Made by a program: the position numbers and the translations under genes
Notes under the pieces: model-generated
Database searches by the model: none
Seen by the model: the letters and a program-made list of their open reading frames with translations, nothing else
What the model was told of the DNA's origin: nothing
Part shown: piece after piece, positions 20,687 to 33,671 of the stretch
Position numbering within the stretch: the stretch's first letter is position 1
Layout: every line of letters begins with the position of its first letter
Source of the DNA: Panax quinquefolius
Taxonomy: Eukaryota > Streptophyta > Magnoliopsida > Apiales > Araliaceae
Reading direction: 5' to 3'
Assembly: GCA_020205615.1 (NCBI GenBank)
Contig: CM035160.1
Location: 8,618,966-8,682,965 of the forward strand
DNA: 64,000 bases

Positions 20687-23047
20687 TTTACTTTGATTAG
20701 ATTTTGACTTCTCATTTTGCATGTTGAATTATGAGTTCCTAATCTTGGACTTATATGCCATATAGATAGACCTTAATTCAATTAGTTATATATATATGGA
20801 TACATGATTTGATTTTGACTGGATTTTTTACCTTCTCTACTGATGACCATGGAGGTCATATGCTTTGGTCAGCACGCTCAAACAATAGTATACTATTGTT
20901 AATTTCACCATTTCTTTTCTATAATCCACAAATTGAATATTACTAAAGTGAGACAAGACCAAAATATACATTCATTCTTATATATGTTTGTTCAAACAAT
21001 AAATAAATAAATAAAATCTATCTACAATTATAGCTAGTTTTAATGATTAAGAGCCCGTCCGAACTTATTTGAAATGAATGTATTTTCAAATATTCCTCTC
21101 TTTTTTGTTCAAATAGCAGATATATACATTGACTTTTCAAGTTAATTTGTAAAATAAAAATATATATATGAATTCTTAAGAGAGATGCAAAACTTTTTAG
21201 ATGATAATTGACTAATTTTAAAATTTAAAGACTAAAATTTATTATAATATAATATAATATTGCAAACCTTGTGTCGGCGGGAGAAAAAAAAGAGAGGCAA
21301 AAGTGAACTTAAAAATTAGGGACTCTCATCTCATATTCTCATTCATCCAGAGAGACGACATAATTAAAACTAACCTGTCTTTTTGGACATAACGAACTAA
21401 CGTGTTGAAAACTTAATTAAAATATGCATGTGCTGCAAAATGTATGAAGCTTCCTCCATACATACTACTACTACTATATGTCAATATACTATATGGTACT
21501 AGTAATATTTTCCACATTGTACTATATGTCTATATACTATATGTGTAAGACTCCGAAATTTTTTTAAATAAAAAAAAATTTCCTTTATTTATTATTTTGA
21601 AATAGTAAGGGTTGATTTGATTAATGTGAATAATTAAGGGTTAAATACACAAATATTTCAAAATAAGCAAGTGGTTATAAAATATTCATTTTTATCGGGG
21701 AATATTCGTTTGGTCGTGGAATATTAAGACTTTTCGGGAATATTAAATGCGACCAGTAAGCGACCATGTGTGGGCCCCATAACTGAAAGCGATTGGATGA
21801 GGAAAACGACAAATATAAGTTGTTTAAAAATAACGGCGTAATTATTACAGATTAATCTTGTTGGAATACCCGGTGGTTAAAATACGATGTCTGGCGTGGT
21901 TGCGCATAGAAGACACCAGATTGCACAAAGATTGTTGAATTATTGATCCTTACGTAAAAGGCACTTACTCAATAATTTTCACGATGAATTCTTGCTCAAT
22001 ATTTTATTTTATTGATTCAATAATTGTTGCGTTGATATTTTATATTATTATTGTTTCAATAATTGTCATTTGCAAGATTTCCCATTATCGGATCAATAAT
22101 TCATATTATTTGAATAATATTATTAGATAACATTATTGGCAATGTCTAGAAAGTTCTCATCTAAGGAGAGGTTTGGTCACCTAATTGCGCGGCCAAGAAG
22201 GAGAGATCCTTATTGAAAGCCCCTTCTCTCTGAAACGACTGGTTGTCATAAATGTGATTACAGAATATTATTTGTGAATAATTAATTATTGATTCATATG
22301 ATAAGGAAATATTTATTTTATATGAATATAAATGATGGATTTATTTATGTGGTTATTAATGAAGGAATTAATCTTTGAGATGTTTTATTTTGTCGGATTG
22401 GAGGTATTAAAAGATCAAATCGGTGTTATTACTGCCTTTATTGTGTGAGTTATAATATTTAATCCGAAATAGTTGGATCGTTGTAATTTTTGGATATGTT
22501 ATACATATATAAGTTGAGTATATGTCTACAAATTTTGAACCGTTAAAATGAACGAATGATTTGTTATAAATTTTAAGAGGTGTCCGATTCGTAAAGTAGG
22601 GTTATAATTGATTTTGGTGGAAAATTCTAGAATTGAGTGGGCCCCACTTGTGGTTGGTGAAAAAATGTGCTGAATTTTATTTCAAATGTGGTGGGTGGCA
22701 ATAGTAGCGTAGTAAAGCCATCGGTAGCAGAAGTCAAGTCTGCTTGGTAGGCTAACATTTTCCTATAAATAGAGGCTAAGTTAGAATTGAAAATCACACC
22801 GTAAAACAAAGTTTTCTCTCTTTCTCTCTATATTATTGAGCGTATTTTGTGAGTATTTAGATACTTTGAGAGTTCTTTGCTCGTAACAAGTTTCATTCAA
22901 AGATCACTTCCGAGCCTTTCCTTCCGGCATTGATTCTTTGAGGTAAGGGATGTTATTTTCTTCTCAAATGATATTATTTCTTCAATATCATTATCTTTGA
23001 AATATTGGTTGGAACTTTTTATCAAATTTGGAACTTTTTCATGTCGG

Positions 23048-23125
23048 GGTTACTATTCATGAGTTACTATTCACGAGTTACTATTTATGAGTTACTATTC
23101 ACGATTTACTATTCACAAGTACTAT
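23048..23125. repeat. GTTACTATTCACGA short tandem repeats in LTR
   Basis: Five to six imperfect copies of a 14-15 base unit alternating CATGA and CACGA. The same field appears in the 3' LTR (about 29691-29765) and in the third LTR (about 61377-61440) with different copy arrangement. Confidence 0.85.
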
Positions 23126-23457
23126 TATGTAAGTCGTGAAAATGTTTTTGTGGAATTTCTATCTTTTGGTGTCTGAGTTACTATTCACGTGTACTGGACT
23201 ATTCACGATATCTGACACTATTCAATAAAAAATAAAATTTCTTCTTTTCGTCAAAATATCTATCCCGGATACTAGCTTTGATTGTATCCATGTTTTGATC
23301 ATTCTTGAATTTTACACCACTATGATTATTTTTGAGGTATTGTTGGACATGGATAAAACAAAGTACGAATCCTTAATCCTTAATCCTTGTCATTTTGTTT
23401 CACCGGATTCGCTTCTTTAAAAATATTTTTCATCATCCTCGGTCTTAAATGATGATA

Positions 23458-23660
23458 TTATTGAATATCTTTGGCTGTAGTGCAAAGATGAATGATTTCT
23501 GAAGAATATCTTTGGCTGTAGTGCAAAGATGAGCAGTGTTTAAATGAACATGACCGATCGATGAATATCTTTGGCCTTTAGTGCAAAGATGAACAGTGTT
23601 GAGATGAACATGACCGATTGATTTAATATCTTTGGCACGTAGTACAAAAATGAATATTTG
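23458..23660. repeat. TATCTTTGGC-AGTGCAAAGATGA repeats in LTR
   Basis: Four imperfect units, each starting AATATCTTTGGC and continuing to TAGTGCAAAGATGA, at roughly 45-70 base spacing. Also present in the other two LTRs (about 30109-30305 and 61796-61925). Confidence 0.85.
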
Positions 23661-24201
23661 ATTTGAGATGAATATTGATTGATGTTACAGGGATAAAATA
23701 TTGATGATGGATTGTTAAATTCATAGATTATAGTAGATTTCATTCTCTACGTAACTCTTATGAATTATTATTTCATTGCGAATATTGATCTGAAACTTGT
23801 TGTCTATTGTATTCTATCGATTTTTCCTCGTTGGAGACTAACGATAATTTGTTGTATATTATCTTAGTCATAGTATTCTTTTCTTGGGCTAGTTGAGCTC
23901 ACCCTTTTCCTTGTTGTTCCATTTTTCTTCTCGTGAGGCGAGAATGTAGCGAAAGTACTTAGTCGGGGTATGGAATGAAGGTTTTAGAAAGGATTGTTTA
24001 GTAGTCCTCACCATTTTTGTAAAATAATGTATCAATAAATGTGATGGGGATTTATTTGAGTATAGATATTGTCAGAAGATAATATTTGTATTTAAACTCA
24101 CAGCTTTCTTGTTGTAATAATAAAGTTGTAGTTGTTTCATACCATGTATTTGGCGACTCGAGAATGGGTGTGGTGTATACCTATTTTGGGGGCGTCCACA
24201 T

Positions 24202-24213
24202 TTGGTATCGAGC
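24202..24213 (+). other. primer-binding site
   Basis: TTGGTATCGAGC just inside the 5' LTR is one base short of the usual TGGTATCAGAGC that pairs with initiator Met tRNA. Confidence 0.75.
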
Positions 24214-24387
24214 TTAGGGATATGATCTCTGGCGGAGATCGGGAATAGAACTAGGAGGGAGAGACGAGTAAATCCTTCGCTGTTGCTGTGTCCTACCTAA
24301 GCTTATTTGTTAGTTGGTCAATATATAGGGATATTATGTGATATATTGATTTCCTTAATTAACCCTTGTTTTATGATGATATTTGAG

Positions 24388-25612
24388 AATGTCGACCGAG
24401 AATATTAACAATGGAGTAAATGAGACCGTGGAGATGCCTGTCTTTACCAACGAGGAGAACGTCTGACAGTGGCAATGTTCCTCCCGTGAACAACACTGCT
24501 GAAAGCGAGATGATGAATGAGGGATGTTTAGAAGTTTTTTGCAGTTCATACAAAATCGAATTTAGAGAGACTCGTGTTCAAAATCTGAGGAGAAAATGAT
24601 AGCAATTCACGGGTGGTCACAGCCAAGCGATTCAAAGAGTTGGGACCACCAGAATTTAAGGAAAGCCGAGATCCGATGGCGGCGGAAACATGGGTCAAGC
24701 AAATTACTAAGATATTTGATGTCTTGGGATGCACGGAGGAACAGAAGGTTCCATTCGCCACCTTTATGTTCCGTGGCGAGGCATTCTTGGTGGGAATCAC
24801 GTGAAGCGTACCCATCCAAATGCACTCGGCGATGTCGTAGGAGACGTTTGAAATAGTTCAATGACAAGTACTTTCCTAAAAGTATTAAATCGTATGAAGG
24901 AAGTGGAGTTTATTAGGCCGAGGCGAATAACATGATTTGTCCCGAAGACGAGGCGAAGTTCGCGGAGTTATCGTGTTTGCACCTCATTTGGTGGAGAATG
25001 AGGAACGTATGACGCGGATGTTTCTTAGAGGCTTGAACCCCGCATACGTCGATATCTCATTTCTCATAAATTTTCTCTCTATTCGGATGTTGTCAGCGGG
25101 CTCGGTTGTTAGGCGAGATGACGAAATACGTTCAACCGAGGACCATAACCAGGATCATATCAAGATAGCGATCATCGAATAACGATAACCAAATGGAGAA
25201 AGAAGAATACTTGACAAAGGCGGTTACCACTGGTGGTAATCGTAGCCATGAAAATAGAAGAAGCGAGTCGGGAGGAGATTTTAAAAGAGGAGATTCAACA
25301 ACGACCATGTATGAAGACGCGTCGGCGCAAATGAGCAGAACTAGTTCCAAGGAGGAGAAAGACCATCTATTCGTATGTTACAAATCTTGGAAAGAGGGAC
25401 ATATCATTGGCCTACAACAGTTTAAGGTATGCTATAATTGTGGAAAAGAAGGACATATCGCTTCGAGATTATGCGGTAGCGAAACCCATCCGGTGAGAAT
25501 GGTGACTCAAAAGGATGTCCCGAAAAAGTCAAAGTCAACGATTCACGGAAGAGTGTTTGTCGTGGCCGATCAAAATGTGAGGAACCCGAACGAAGTTATA
25601 CGGGTTAGTTAA
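24388..25612 (+). pseudogene. retrotransposon gag remnant
   Basis: Plus-strand fragments in shifting frames show the capsid signature DPMAAETWVKQITKIFDVLG followed by CTEEQKVPFATFMFRGEA. Farther on, a zinc knuckle CYNCGKEGHIASRLC is degenerate because the last spacing has one extra residue. In-frame stops (for example near 24466) and frame changes show decay. Confidence 0.85.
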
Positions 25613-28140
25613 TTATAAATTCTTGCAAGTATATACCTTACTAGATATTGGTTCTACCCATTCTTTTATCTCTCTTACTTGCGCTTTCAACGTTTGAACT
25701 TGACTACGGAGAAATTAAACTTTGACTTATCTGTGGAGACTCCATTAGGAGAAACTTTCATTACATCCGTTGTTTAAAAATCTTGCTTGATTCAGTTGGC
25801 ACTATCACATTACTGTTAACCTTATTTCTATAGAGATATTTGCTTTTGATGTGATTTTAAGGTTAACTACTCATCACGCCGAAATTGATTACTTTTCATA
25901 AGGTTGTTAGTTTTCATATTCCTAACTAACTTTGTTATTCAATTCAAGCAACCAAACCATTGAAGTCAAATTCTTTCATATTAAGCCATAAAAAGCCATT
26001 CGTTTATTAAAAAAGCGGATGTCAAGCTTTCTTAGCCATGTCATGGACTTGAACAAAAATAAGTCGATTTGAATGATATTTACATTTGTTAGTAAATTTC
26101 TGACGTGTTTCTGAAGAATTTCTTGCTTACTCCCAAAGCGATATTAAATTTTGTATCGAATTTGAACCCTAAGACAAAACTCATTTCTAAAATCTCATAT
26201 CGAATGGCTCTATTGAACTTGAGGAGTTAAAAATTCAACTATAGAATTTGGTACTGAGCCTTTATCCGTGACTTCCTTTGTGGAATTCACCTAAGCGACT
26301 CTCTGTAAGGGGACGTCCATATTCGCATGCGATAGTAAAGCGATAGGTGTCATTATGACGTCTTATCCAAGATTGGGATATGAGTCACGATTGAGAGCAA
26401 CCTAAGTCGATGAATCGAAATCGTAGCTTTCTTTACAAGCTTAGTTGCTTATTATCGGAGATTCGTTGAAGGATATTCTCGAATCGCTATTCCATTAACG
26501 CAAATTGACTTCGTAGAGATACAAAATTCGAATGGAGCAAGGAATGTGGGAAGAGCTTGAAGAACTCAAGAGAGACTCATTTCAAAGACATGTTACGACC
26601 ATGCCATCCTGGAAAAGCGAACGGTAGTGACGCGTTGAATAGAAAATCATATGCGAGGAACGAGTGCGATGATGTCAAGTTTACGCGTAGAGCCAACTTT
26701 AATAGAAAAAGTTAAGGTTGCTTTCGAAGCCACCGAATCAGGAAGGATGATGCATATGAAGAAGAAAGTACAAGAGGAGCTATTCCTAAGCGAGAATTGA
26801 TGAAGAAGAATACTTGAGTCCACTCTAGACTTTGTGTTCCTAACGACTGATTTGAAGAACAAGATTATGATGGAGGCACACAATACACCATTTGCAATCC
26901 ATCCTGGAAGTACTAAAATGTATCGTGATCTTCTACATACATTTTGGTGGAACAATATGAAGAGAGAGATTGCAAAGTTTATCTCAATGTGTTTAACTTG
27001 TCAACGTGTAAAGCGCAGAGCATCTAGTACCTAAGGGTCCGTTGCAACCACTTGAGATTCCTGAATGGAAGTGGGAACACATTATCATGGATTTCGTTCT
27101 GCGGGTCTTCCTACGGTTTCTCAAGACATCAATCTTATTTGGGTTATTGTTGATAGATTAACCAAATCTGCCATTTCTTTCCGATCACGGAGACTTATTC
27201 CTTTGAACGTCTTGCTAGTATATGACGTAAATGAGATCGTGAGGTTGCATGGCATACCCATATCCATAGTTTTGGATCGTGACCCAAGATTCACTTCAAG
27301 ATTTTGGGTTAGCTTGCAAAAAGCTATGGGCACGAATTTGCGATTTAGTTCGGCATACCATCCCCAAACAGACGAATAATCGAGAGGACTATTCAAACTC
27401 TTGAAGATATATTAAGACTCGTGTCCTGAACTTCAAGGGTAGTTGGGATAAGTATTTACCATTGGTGGAATTCTCCTACAACAACAAGTTATCGAGCAAG
27501 CAAGTATAGGTGTAGCTCCATTTGAAGCATTATATGGACGAAAATGTCGTTCTCCAATATGTTGGGATGAGGTGGGTGAAGCAACATTGTTGGGACCCGA
27601 AGTTAAGACGTATTTACTCACGAAAAGATCCAAATGATTCGACAACGTATACAAACCAAGACAAGATCGACAAAAAGAGTTATGCGGATCTTCATCGAAA
27701 GGACGTGGAATATAGTGTAGGGATCATGTATTATTACGAGTTGCTCCATGGAAGGGAGTTACAAGATTTGGGAAGAGATGAGAGCTCAATCCACGATTTA
27801 TTGGTCCATTTCAAATTCTTGACCGAAAGTAGGAAATGTAGCCTATAGACTTGCGTTACCTCCAAGTATGTCTCGTGTTCACAATGTGTTTCTCATATCT
27901 CATACTTCAGAATATGTGAAAAGAACCGAATCACGTTATAAATTAGAACCTGGACGAGATAGCCAAGACTTAACGTGTGAGGAGGTACTGTCAAGATTTT
28001 GGATAGGAAGGAGCATGTCCTACGCGCAAAGGTCATACCACAAGTTAAAAGTTTTGTGGAGGAATCATGCTATAGAGGAAATGACCTGGGAATTGGAAAC
28101 GGAAATGAAAGCGAGGTATCCTCATCTTTTGAAACACTGA
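25613..28140 (+). pseudogene. retrotransposon pol remnant (protease, integrase, chromodomain)
   Basis: Protease similarity appears at about 25643 (ILDIGSTHSFI-like). Short RNase H-side traces follow at about 26460-26640 (VEGYSRIAIPLTQI-like, PGKANGSDALNRK-like). The integrase zinc region (AHNTPFAIHPGSTKMYRDL, CLTCQRVKR) is at 26834-27034. The integrase core ([35 protein letters not shown]) is at 27065-27379. A chromodomain (DRKEHVLRAKVIPQVK, VLWRNHAIEEMTWE) ends at 28140. The YxDD-bearing reverse transcriptase is absent: only about 0.8 kb separates protease from the RNase H-side traces. Stops and frameshifts are frequent. Confidence 0.88.
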
Positions 28141-28172
28141 ATACGTCGGCCAATTTCGAGGGACGAAATTTC

Positions 28173-28186
28173 ATAAGGAGGGAGGT
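28173..28186 (+). other. polypurine tract
   Basis: Purine-rich ATAAGGAGGGAGGT lies directly before the 3' LTR start TGTAAGACC, as expected for plus-strand priming. Confidence 0.75.
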
Positions 28187-30849
28187 TGTAAGACCGAAAA
28201 TTTTTTAAATAAAAGGAATTTCCTTTATTTATTATTTTGAAATAGTAAGGGTTGATTTGATTAATGTGGATAGTTAAGGGTTAAATACGCAAATATTTCA
28301 AAATAAGCAAGTGGTTATAAAATATTCATTTTTGTCGGGGAATATTCGTTTGGTCGTGGAATATTCGTCTGTGTCAGGAATATTAAATGCGACTAGCCTT
28401 GACCATGTGTGGGCCCATAACGGAAAGCGATTGGATGAGGAAAACGACAAATATAAATTGTTTAAAAATAACGGCGTAATTATTACAGATTATCTTTGTT
28501 GGAATACCCGGTGGTTAAAATACGATGTCTGGCGTGGTTGCACAAAGAAGACACTTGATTGGTATTACGCGATATTGTTGAATTATTGATCCTTACGTGA
28601 AAGGCACTTACTCAATAATTTTCACACAGTGAATTCTTGTTTAATATTTTATTTTATTGATTCAATAATTGTTGCGTTGATATTTTATATTATTATTGTT
28701 TGATAATTGTCAACGCACATGATTTCCCATTATCAGATCAATAATTCATATTATTTGAATAATATTATTAGATAACATTATTGGCAATGTCTAGAAAGTT
28801 CTGTCTAAGGAGAGGTTTGGTCACCTAATTGCGCGCCAGTAAGGAGAGATCCTTATTGGAAAGCCCCCTCTTTCCTGGGAACAGCCTGGTTGTCATAAAT
28901 GTGATTCTGTAATATTATTTGTGAATAATTAATTATTGATTCATATGATAAGGAAATATTTATTTTATATGAATATAAATGATGGATTTATTTATGTGGT
29001 TATTAATGAAGGAATTAATGCTGAGATATTTTATTTTGTCGGATTGGAGGTATTAAAAGATCAAATCGGTGTTATTACAGCTTTATTGTGTGAGTTATAA
29101 TATTTAATCCGACCGTTGGATCGTTGTAATTTTTGGATATGTTATACATATATAAGTTGAGTATATGTCTACAAATTTTGAACCGTTAAAAATGAACGAA
29201 TGATTTGTTATAAATTTTAAGAGGTGTCTGATTCAGAAAGTAGGGTTATAATTGATTTTGGTGGAAAATTCTAGAATTGAGTGGGCCCCACTTGTGGTTG
29301 GTGAAAAAATGTGCTGAATTTTATTTCAAATGTGGTGGGTGGCAATAAGAGCGAGTAAAGCCATCCTGGTGCTGAGTCAAGTCTGCGCTTGGCTGGCTAA
29401 CATTTTCCTATAAATAGAAATTTAAGTTAGAATTGAAAATCACACCGTAAACAAAGTTTTCTCTCTTCTCTCTATATTATTGAGCGTATTTTGTGAGTAT
29501 TTAGATACTTTGAGAGTTCTTGTTCGAACAAGTTTCATTCAAAGATCACTTCCTACCTTTCCTTCCGAAATCTTGATTCTTTGAGGTAAGGGGTGTTATT
29601 TTCTTCTCGAATGATATTATTTCTTCAATATCATTATCTTTGAAATATTGGTTGGAACTTTTATCAAATTTGGAACTTTTTCATGTCGGGTTACTATTCA
29701 TGAGTTACTATTCACGAAGTTACTATTCATGAGTTACTATTCACGAAGTTCTTATTCACAAGTACTATTCATGTAAGCGTGAAAATGTTTTTGTGGAATT
29801 TCTATCTTTTGGTGTCGAGTTACTTATTCACGTGATACTAAGACTATTCACGATATCTGACACTATTCAATCGAAAAATAAAATTTCTTCTTTTCGTCTA
29901 AAATATCTATTACGGATACTAGCTTTGATTGTATCCATGTTTTGATCATTCTTGAATTTTACACCACTATGATTATTTTGAGGTATTGTTGGACATGGAT
30001 AAAACAAAGTACGAATCCTTAATCCTTAATCCTTGTCATTTTGTTTCAATTGGATTCGTTCTTTAAAAATATTTTTCATCATCCTCGGTCTTAAATGATG
30101 ATATTATTGAATATCTTTGGCACAGTAGTGCAATGAATGATTTCTGAAGAATATCTTTGGCCAGTAGTGCAAAGATGAACAGTGTTTAAATGAACATGAC
30201 CGATCGATGAATATCTTTGGCCTTTAGTGCAAAGATGAGCAGTGTTGAGATGAACATGACCGATTGATTTAATATCTTTGGCTCAGTAGTACAAAAATGA
30301 ATATTTGATTTGAGATGAATATTGATTGATGTTACGAGGATAAAATATTGATGATGGATCGTTAAATTCATAGATTATAGTAGATTTCATTCTCTACGTA
30401 ACTCTTACATGAATTATTATTTCATTGCGAATATTGATCTCGAAACTTGTTGTACATTGTATTCTATCGATTTTTCCTGTTGGAGACTAACGATAATTTG
30501 TTGTATATTATCTTAGTCATAGTATTCTTCTTTGGGCTAGTTGAGCTCACCCTTTTCCTTTGTTGTTCCATTTTTCTTCTCGGGAGGCGAGAATGTAGCG
30601 AAGTCTTAGTCGGGAATTATGGAATGAAGGTTTTAGAAAGGATTGTTTAGTAGTCCTCACCATTTTTGTAAAATAATGTATCAATAAATGTGATGGAGAT
30701 TTATTTGAGTATAGATATTGTCTAAAAGATAATATTTGTATTTAAACTCACAGTTTTACTGTTGTAATAATAAAGTTGTAGTTGTTTCTGTACCATGTAT
30801 TTGGCGACTCAGAATGGGTGTGATGTATACCTATTTTGGGGGCGTCACA
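28187..30849 (+). repeat. 3' LTR (2663 bp)
   Basis: It starts TGTAAGACCG and ends GGCGTCACA. Colinear with 21544-24200 with substitutions and many one-to-five-base indels; TATA box CCTATAAATAG is near 29407. Followed by the ATATG duplication. Confidence 0.92.
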
Positions 30850-30903
30850 ATATGGTTCTATATGGTCTATATATTATGTATGTGGGATAATTAGTAGTAT
30901 ATA

Positions 30904-31423
30904 CTCCTTCATTAATTTCAAAGTAAAATATCATTATTGATTTTTTAGATATTTTTAAATTTATAATTAATATAAATTCATTTAATTAATTACTTTTAGT
31001 CAATATGTACAATGATTTGTACTGTAAAATACCTTCAAAATATTACTAATAATAAGATTTATATTTTCATAATTTTTAATGAATCGTATCAATGTAAAGT
31101 ATGAAAATATTACTCTCTTCGTCCCAGGATAAAAGTTTTGGTGAACTTTTCACACATATTAAGAAGGGGAATAAAATGACAAAATTGCCCATAATAATGT
31201 CATTAAATATGGAGAGAGAATTAGAATAAGAAAAGTATGAGATATTTAATGCTACGGGCATAATAGGAAAAAATATGTAAAAGTTTGGTTATTAAAAGAA
31301 AGAGAACATTTAACATGAGACAACCCAAAATAATAATAAGGACTTTTATCCTAGGACGGATGGAGTATTAATTAACTTTTAAAAGTCGAAGGATAAAATT
31401 TTAATAATTTGAAATGGATGAAG
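30904..31423. mobile_element. MITE interrupted by another MITE
   Basis: The outer ends are inverted: left CTCCTTCATTAATTTCAAAG, right AATTTGAAATGGATGAAG, with TA outside each (30902-30903 and 31424-31425). The family A MITE at 31113-31365 sits inside it, so the outer element is older and about 265 bp without the insert. Confidence 0.7.
31113..31365. mobile_element. Stowaway-type MITE, family A, reverse orientation
   Basis: A 253-bp element with TA on both sides (31111-31112 and 31366-31367). Ends are CTCTCTTCGTCCCAGGATAA and ACTTTTATCCTAGGACGGAT. The interior is the reverse complement of the copies at 15625 and 42334. Confidence 0.88.
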
Positions 31424-32884
31424 TATTTGCTTAACAAAAGTCAAAGTTCCAAGTAGTTTTTAATTCTTAGAATTCAAAGGCTTATGTATACACAACGTGA
31501 GGTTGACATACCAATGAAGCTGCTAGATCAGACTCCTTCAGTTTACAGCTTGTCCATGTTTGCAAATCACCGACTTTTTAATCTTTTTAAGTTTATGCAA
31601 AGTCCTTAATTTACATATTAAATCAAATGATAGTCTCATTTTACTTTACGAATAAACTAGAGATTATATATATAAGATACACCGGTATTAAAATCTTTTC
31701 TCAATATAACTTTTAAACTGTTGAAGTCCTTATTATAAATAAACTAGAGTACATATATAAGATACTTCGGATGTTTTTCTCGATATAACTTTTATTAAAT
31801 TTTAAAATTTTTTATATTTTAATTATTTATATTTCAAGTCGAGCGAGTACGAATCGAACTCAAACTGTTTGTTTCATTTTACGGTCATAATTTGGATAGA
31901 AAAGCAAGCCGGACTATGGTTTTCAAAAAGCCCAAACAACAAATGCTGAGGTTGGAATTCGACTATGTAGATCCAATGGGTCAATTTTTGAAACATTGTT
32001 TGGTAATTGGAAAATCGTCCTCTAATTAATTTAATCTAATATTGATACTTGTATAAAAATTATGTCATGTATAATTTCTTCTAAATAAACATATTTTCAT
32101 AATTAAAAATCAGACGCAAGCAAAAATATAATCGAGTCAATTAGAAAAAACCAAACTCCTTGGCCCAAAATAGGGTTAATATTACCGTTAAATAATCATA
32201 CATGGTTGTATTTATTTTGGACCTAACAAAAAAGTCAATTTATTCACACTAAAATACAGTTGTAACAATATTTTTTGCAAGAATAATGTACCACTTGTTC
32301 TTTATAAATTACTAATACGGAGTAGTAATATTCATTAGGAGGTTACCGTTGTTGCCTCAGCCTCAGGTAACAAAAATATTAAATTTAGTCACCTGATTAT
32401 TACACCCTGGGAAGAAGAACCTGATGGCTGATAGATACATGGATCCTAGTCCCCTTATTTATGGCTTTGTTCCTAAGTTTATTAACTCATTGACCGCTAG
32501 CTATGTGAAAATTTGAAATTATAACATAACTTAATCTTGAGCAGATCAATTGAACTGATTAATTTATAGATTTCTAACGTTCATATTCTTCAAAATAAGT
32601 AAATGCAACATCAATATCATGGGATTTAGTAGTGAAGTGAGACGAGTTTTTCTATGCGGGCATGAGTTTTTTGAAATATATTTTATTAACAAGTGTTTCA
32701 TCAAGTACCACAAGCTCTAATAAAACTGTTAGCCACTAGCTTTATAGTCTTATAAAAAATGGGGAGGAATTCGCCCATTAATTAATTCGACGGCCACCGA
32801 CTCCTAACACCTTCCTCTTTCAAATATATAAAGATATTTAATTCTACAATATTTTTTGATATTTACGCAACAAAAATATTGTTA

Positions 32885-33095
32885 TAGATATATAACGATG
32901 GTAAAAATCGACGTTGTGGATCCGGTTAATATGAAGTTTAATTTTTGGTAAGTTAGTCAATTGACCAATAAAATGTTGACACACATAGAATATTCTCGCA
33001 TGTGTGTCAGTACTCTATTGGCCAATTGAACAATTTACTCAAAAATAAATTTTATACTAACCCCTCCTGACGTTATAGAATCTATAACGACCGTT
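32885..33095. mobile_element. foldback MITE-like palindrome
   Basis: Left arm (to 32986) includes GGTTAATATGAAGTTTAATT and AATGTTGACACACAT; right arm (from 33000) is its inverted copy, ATGTGTGTCAGTACTCTATT to ATACTAACCCCTCC, with a loop of about 13 bases. Outer parts carry TATAACGATGG and its inverse TATAACGACC. Non-coding. Confidence 0.75.
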
Positions 33096-33430
33096 TTATT
33101 ATGAAAATATTATTTTTTTGTTATAGATTTATCGGTTTCATACAAATATATTTAGGGGCTCTCGATCTCCTCCCTAGGTGGATGTTATATGTGCTAGCTG
33201 TCAACTTAGCGTGACTAAGTCATTAGGTTTCGCATGTCAAAGAGAATAGAAAGTTTGTCTGCAACTACTCTTCTTCCATCTGATCTTCCCGGTCGGTTCA
33301 TCTTTGACTTTGTGATGATTGTTTTAAAAAACCATTCAAAATGTTCCAAATTTGAATTATTGAAACAATATGATGATGGCATGCAGGCATGCAATATTGG
33401 TTTCACTATCTTACTGCATGCTAAATAAAC

Positions 33431-33434
<4 letters not shown>

Positions 33435-33470
<36 letters not shown>
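33435..33470. repeat. (TA)n microsatellite
   Basis: About 18 TA units. Confidence 0.95.
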
Positions 33471-33473
<3 letters not shown>

Positions 33474-33599
33474 ACTTGAAACCAATAAAAAATTTACTTA
33501 TAACAGAACCAACGGAGTAACTTCTTTCATTCTTAATTAACGCAAAAAACTCGCAAGTAAATTTATAATCTGATCATTATAACGTACTATCCGCATGCA

Positions 33600-33601
<2 letters not shown>

Positions 33602-33669
<68 letters not shown>
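33602..33669. repeat. long (TA)n microsatellite
   Basis: About 33 uninterrupted TA units, the longest simple repeat in the window. Confidence 0.95.

Positions 33670-33671
<2 letters not shown>

Larger units (their letters stand above)
19173..21538. other. intergenic, MITE-rich, AT-rich
   Basis: No gene recognised. It contains two long TA arrays (19681-19730 and 20639-20679), a foldback element at 19732-19920 and a MITE at 20351-20615. The LTR retrotransposon starts at 21544. Confidence 0.6.
21544..24200 (+). repeat. 5' LTR (2657 bp)
   Basis: It begins TGTAAGACTCC and ends GGCGTCCACA. A TATA box in CCTATAAATAGAGG at 22763-22771 would define the transcription start about 30 bases later, before ACACCGTAAAACAAAG, leaving a long R-U5. 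It contains two internal repeat fields (about 23048-23125 and 23458-23660). The match to the 3' LTR is high, with scattered small indels. Confidence 0.92.
21544..30849 (+). mobile_element. Ty3-type LTR retrotransposon (chromovirus, Tekay/Del-like), decayed
   Basis: A 9.3-kb element flanked by the target duplication ATATG (21539-21543 and 30850-30854). The LTRs are 21544-24200 and 28187-30849, both starting TGTAAGAC and ending CACA. A primer-binding site like the initiator-Met tRNA complement (TGGTATCGAGC) follows the 5' LTR, and a purine tract precedes the 3' LTR. The interior is only about 4.0 kb and keeps gag, protease, integrase and chromodomain remnants in shifted frames. Almost all of reverse transcriptase and RNase H is missing, so it cannot move by itself. 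The integrase and chromodomain place it among plant chromoviruses. Confidence 0.93.

Noticed and set aside
24596..24867. Overlapping frames near the gag start, both strands
   Set aside because: Only the frame with AETWVKQITKIFDVLG matches gag; the others are shadows.
33215..33475. Open frames around the TA array and 33234-33428
   Set aside because: Low-complexity reading of (TA)n on one strand; the other frame has no recognisable features.
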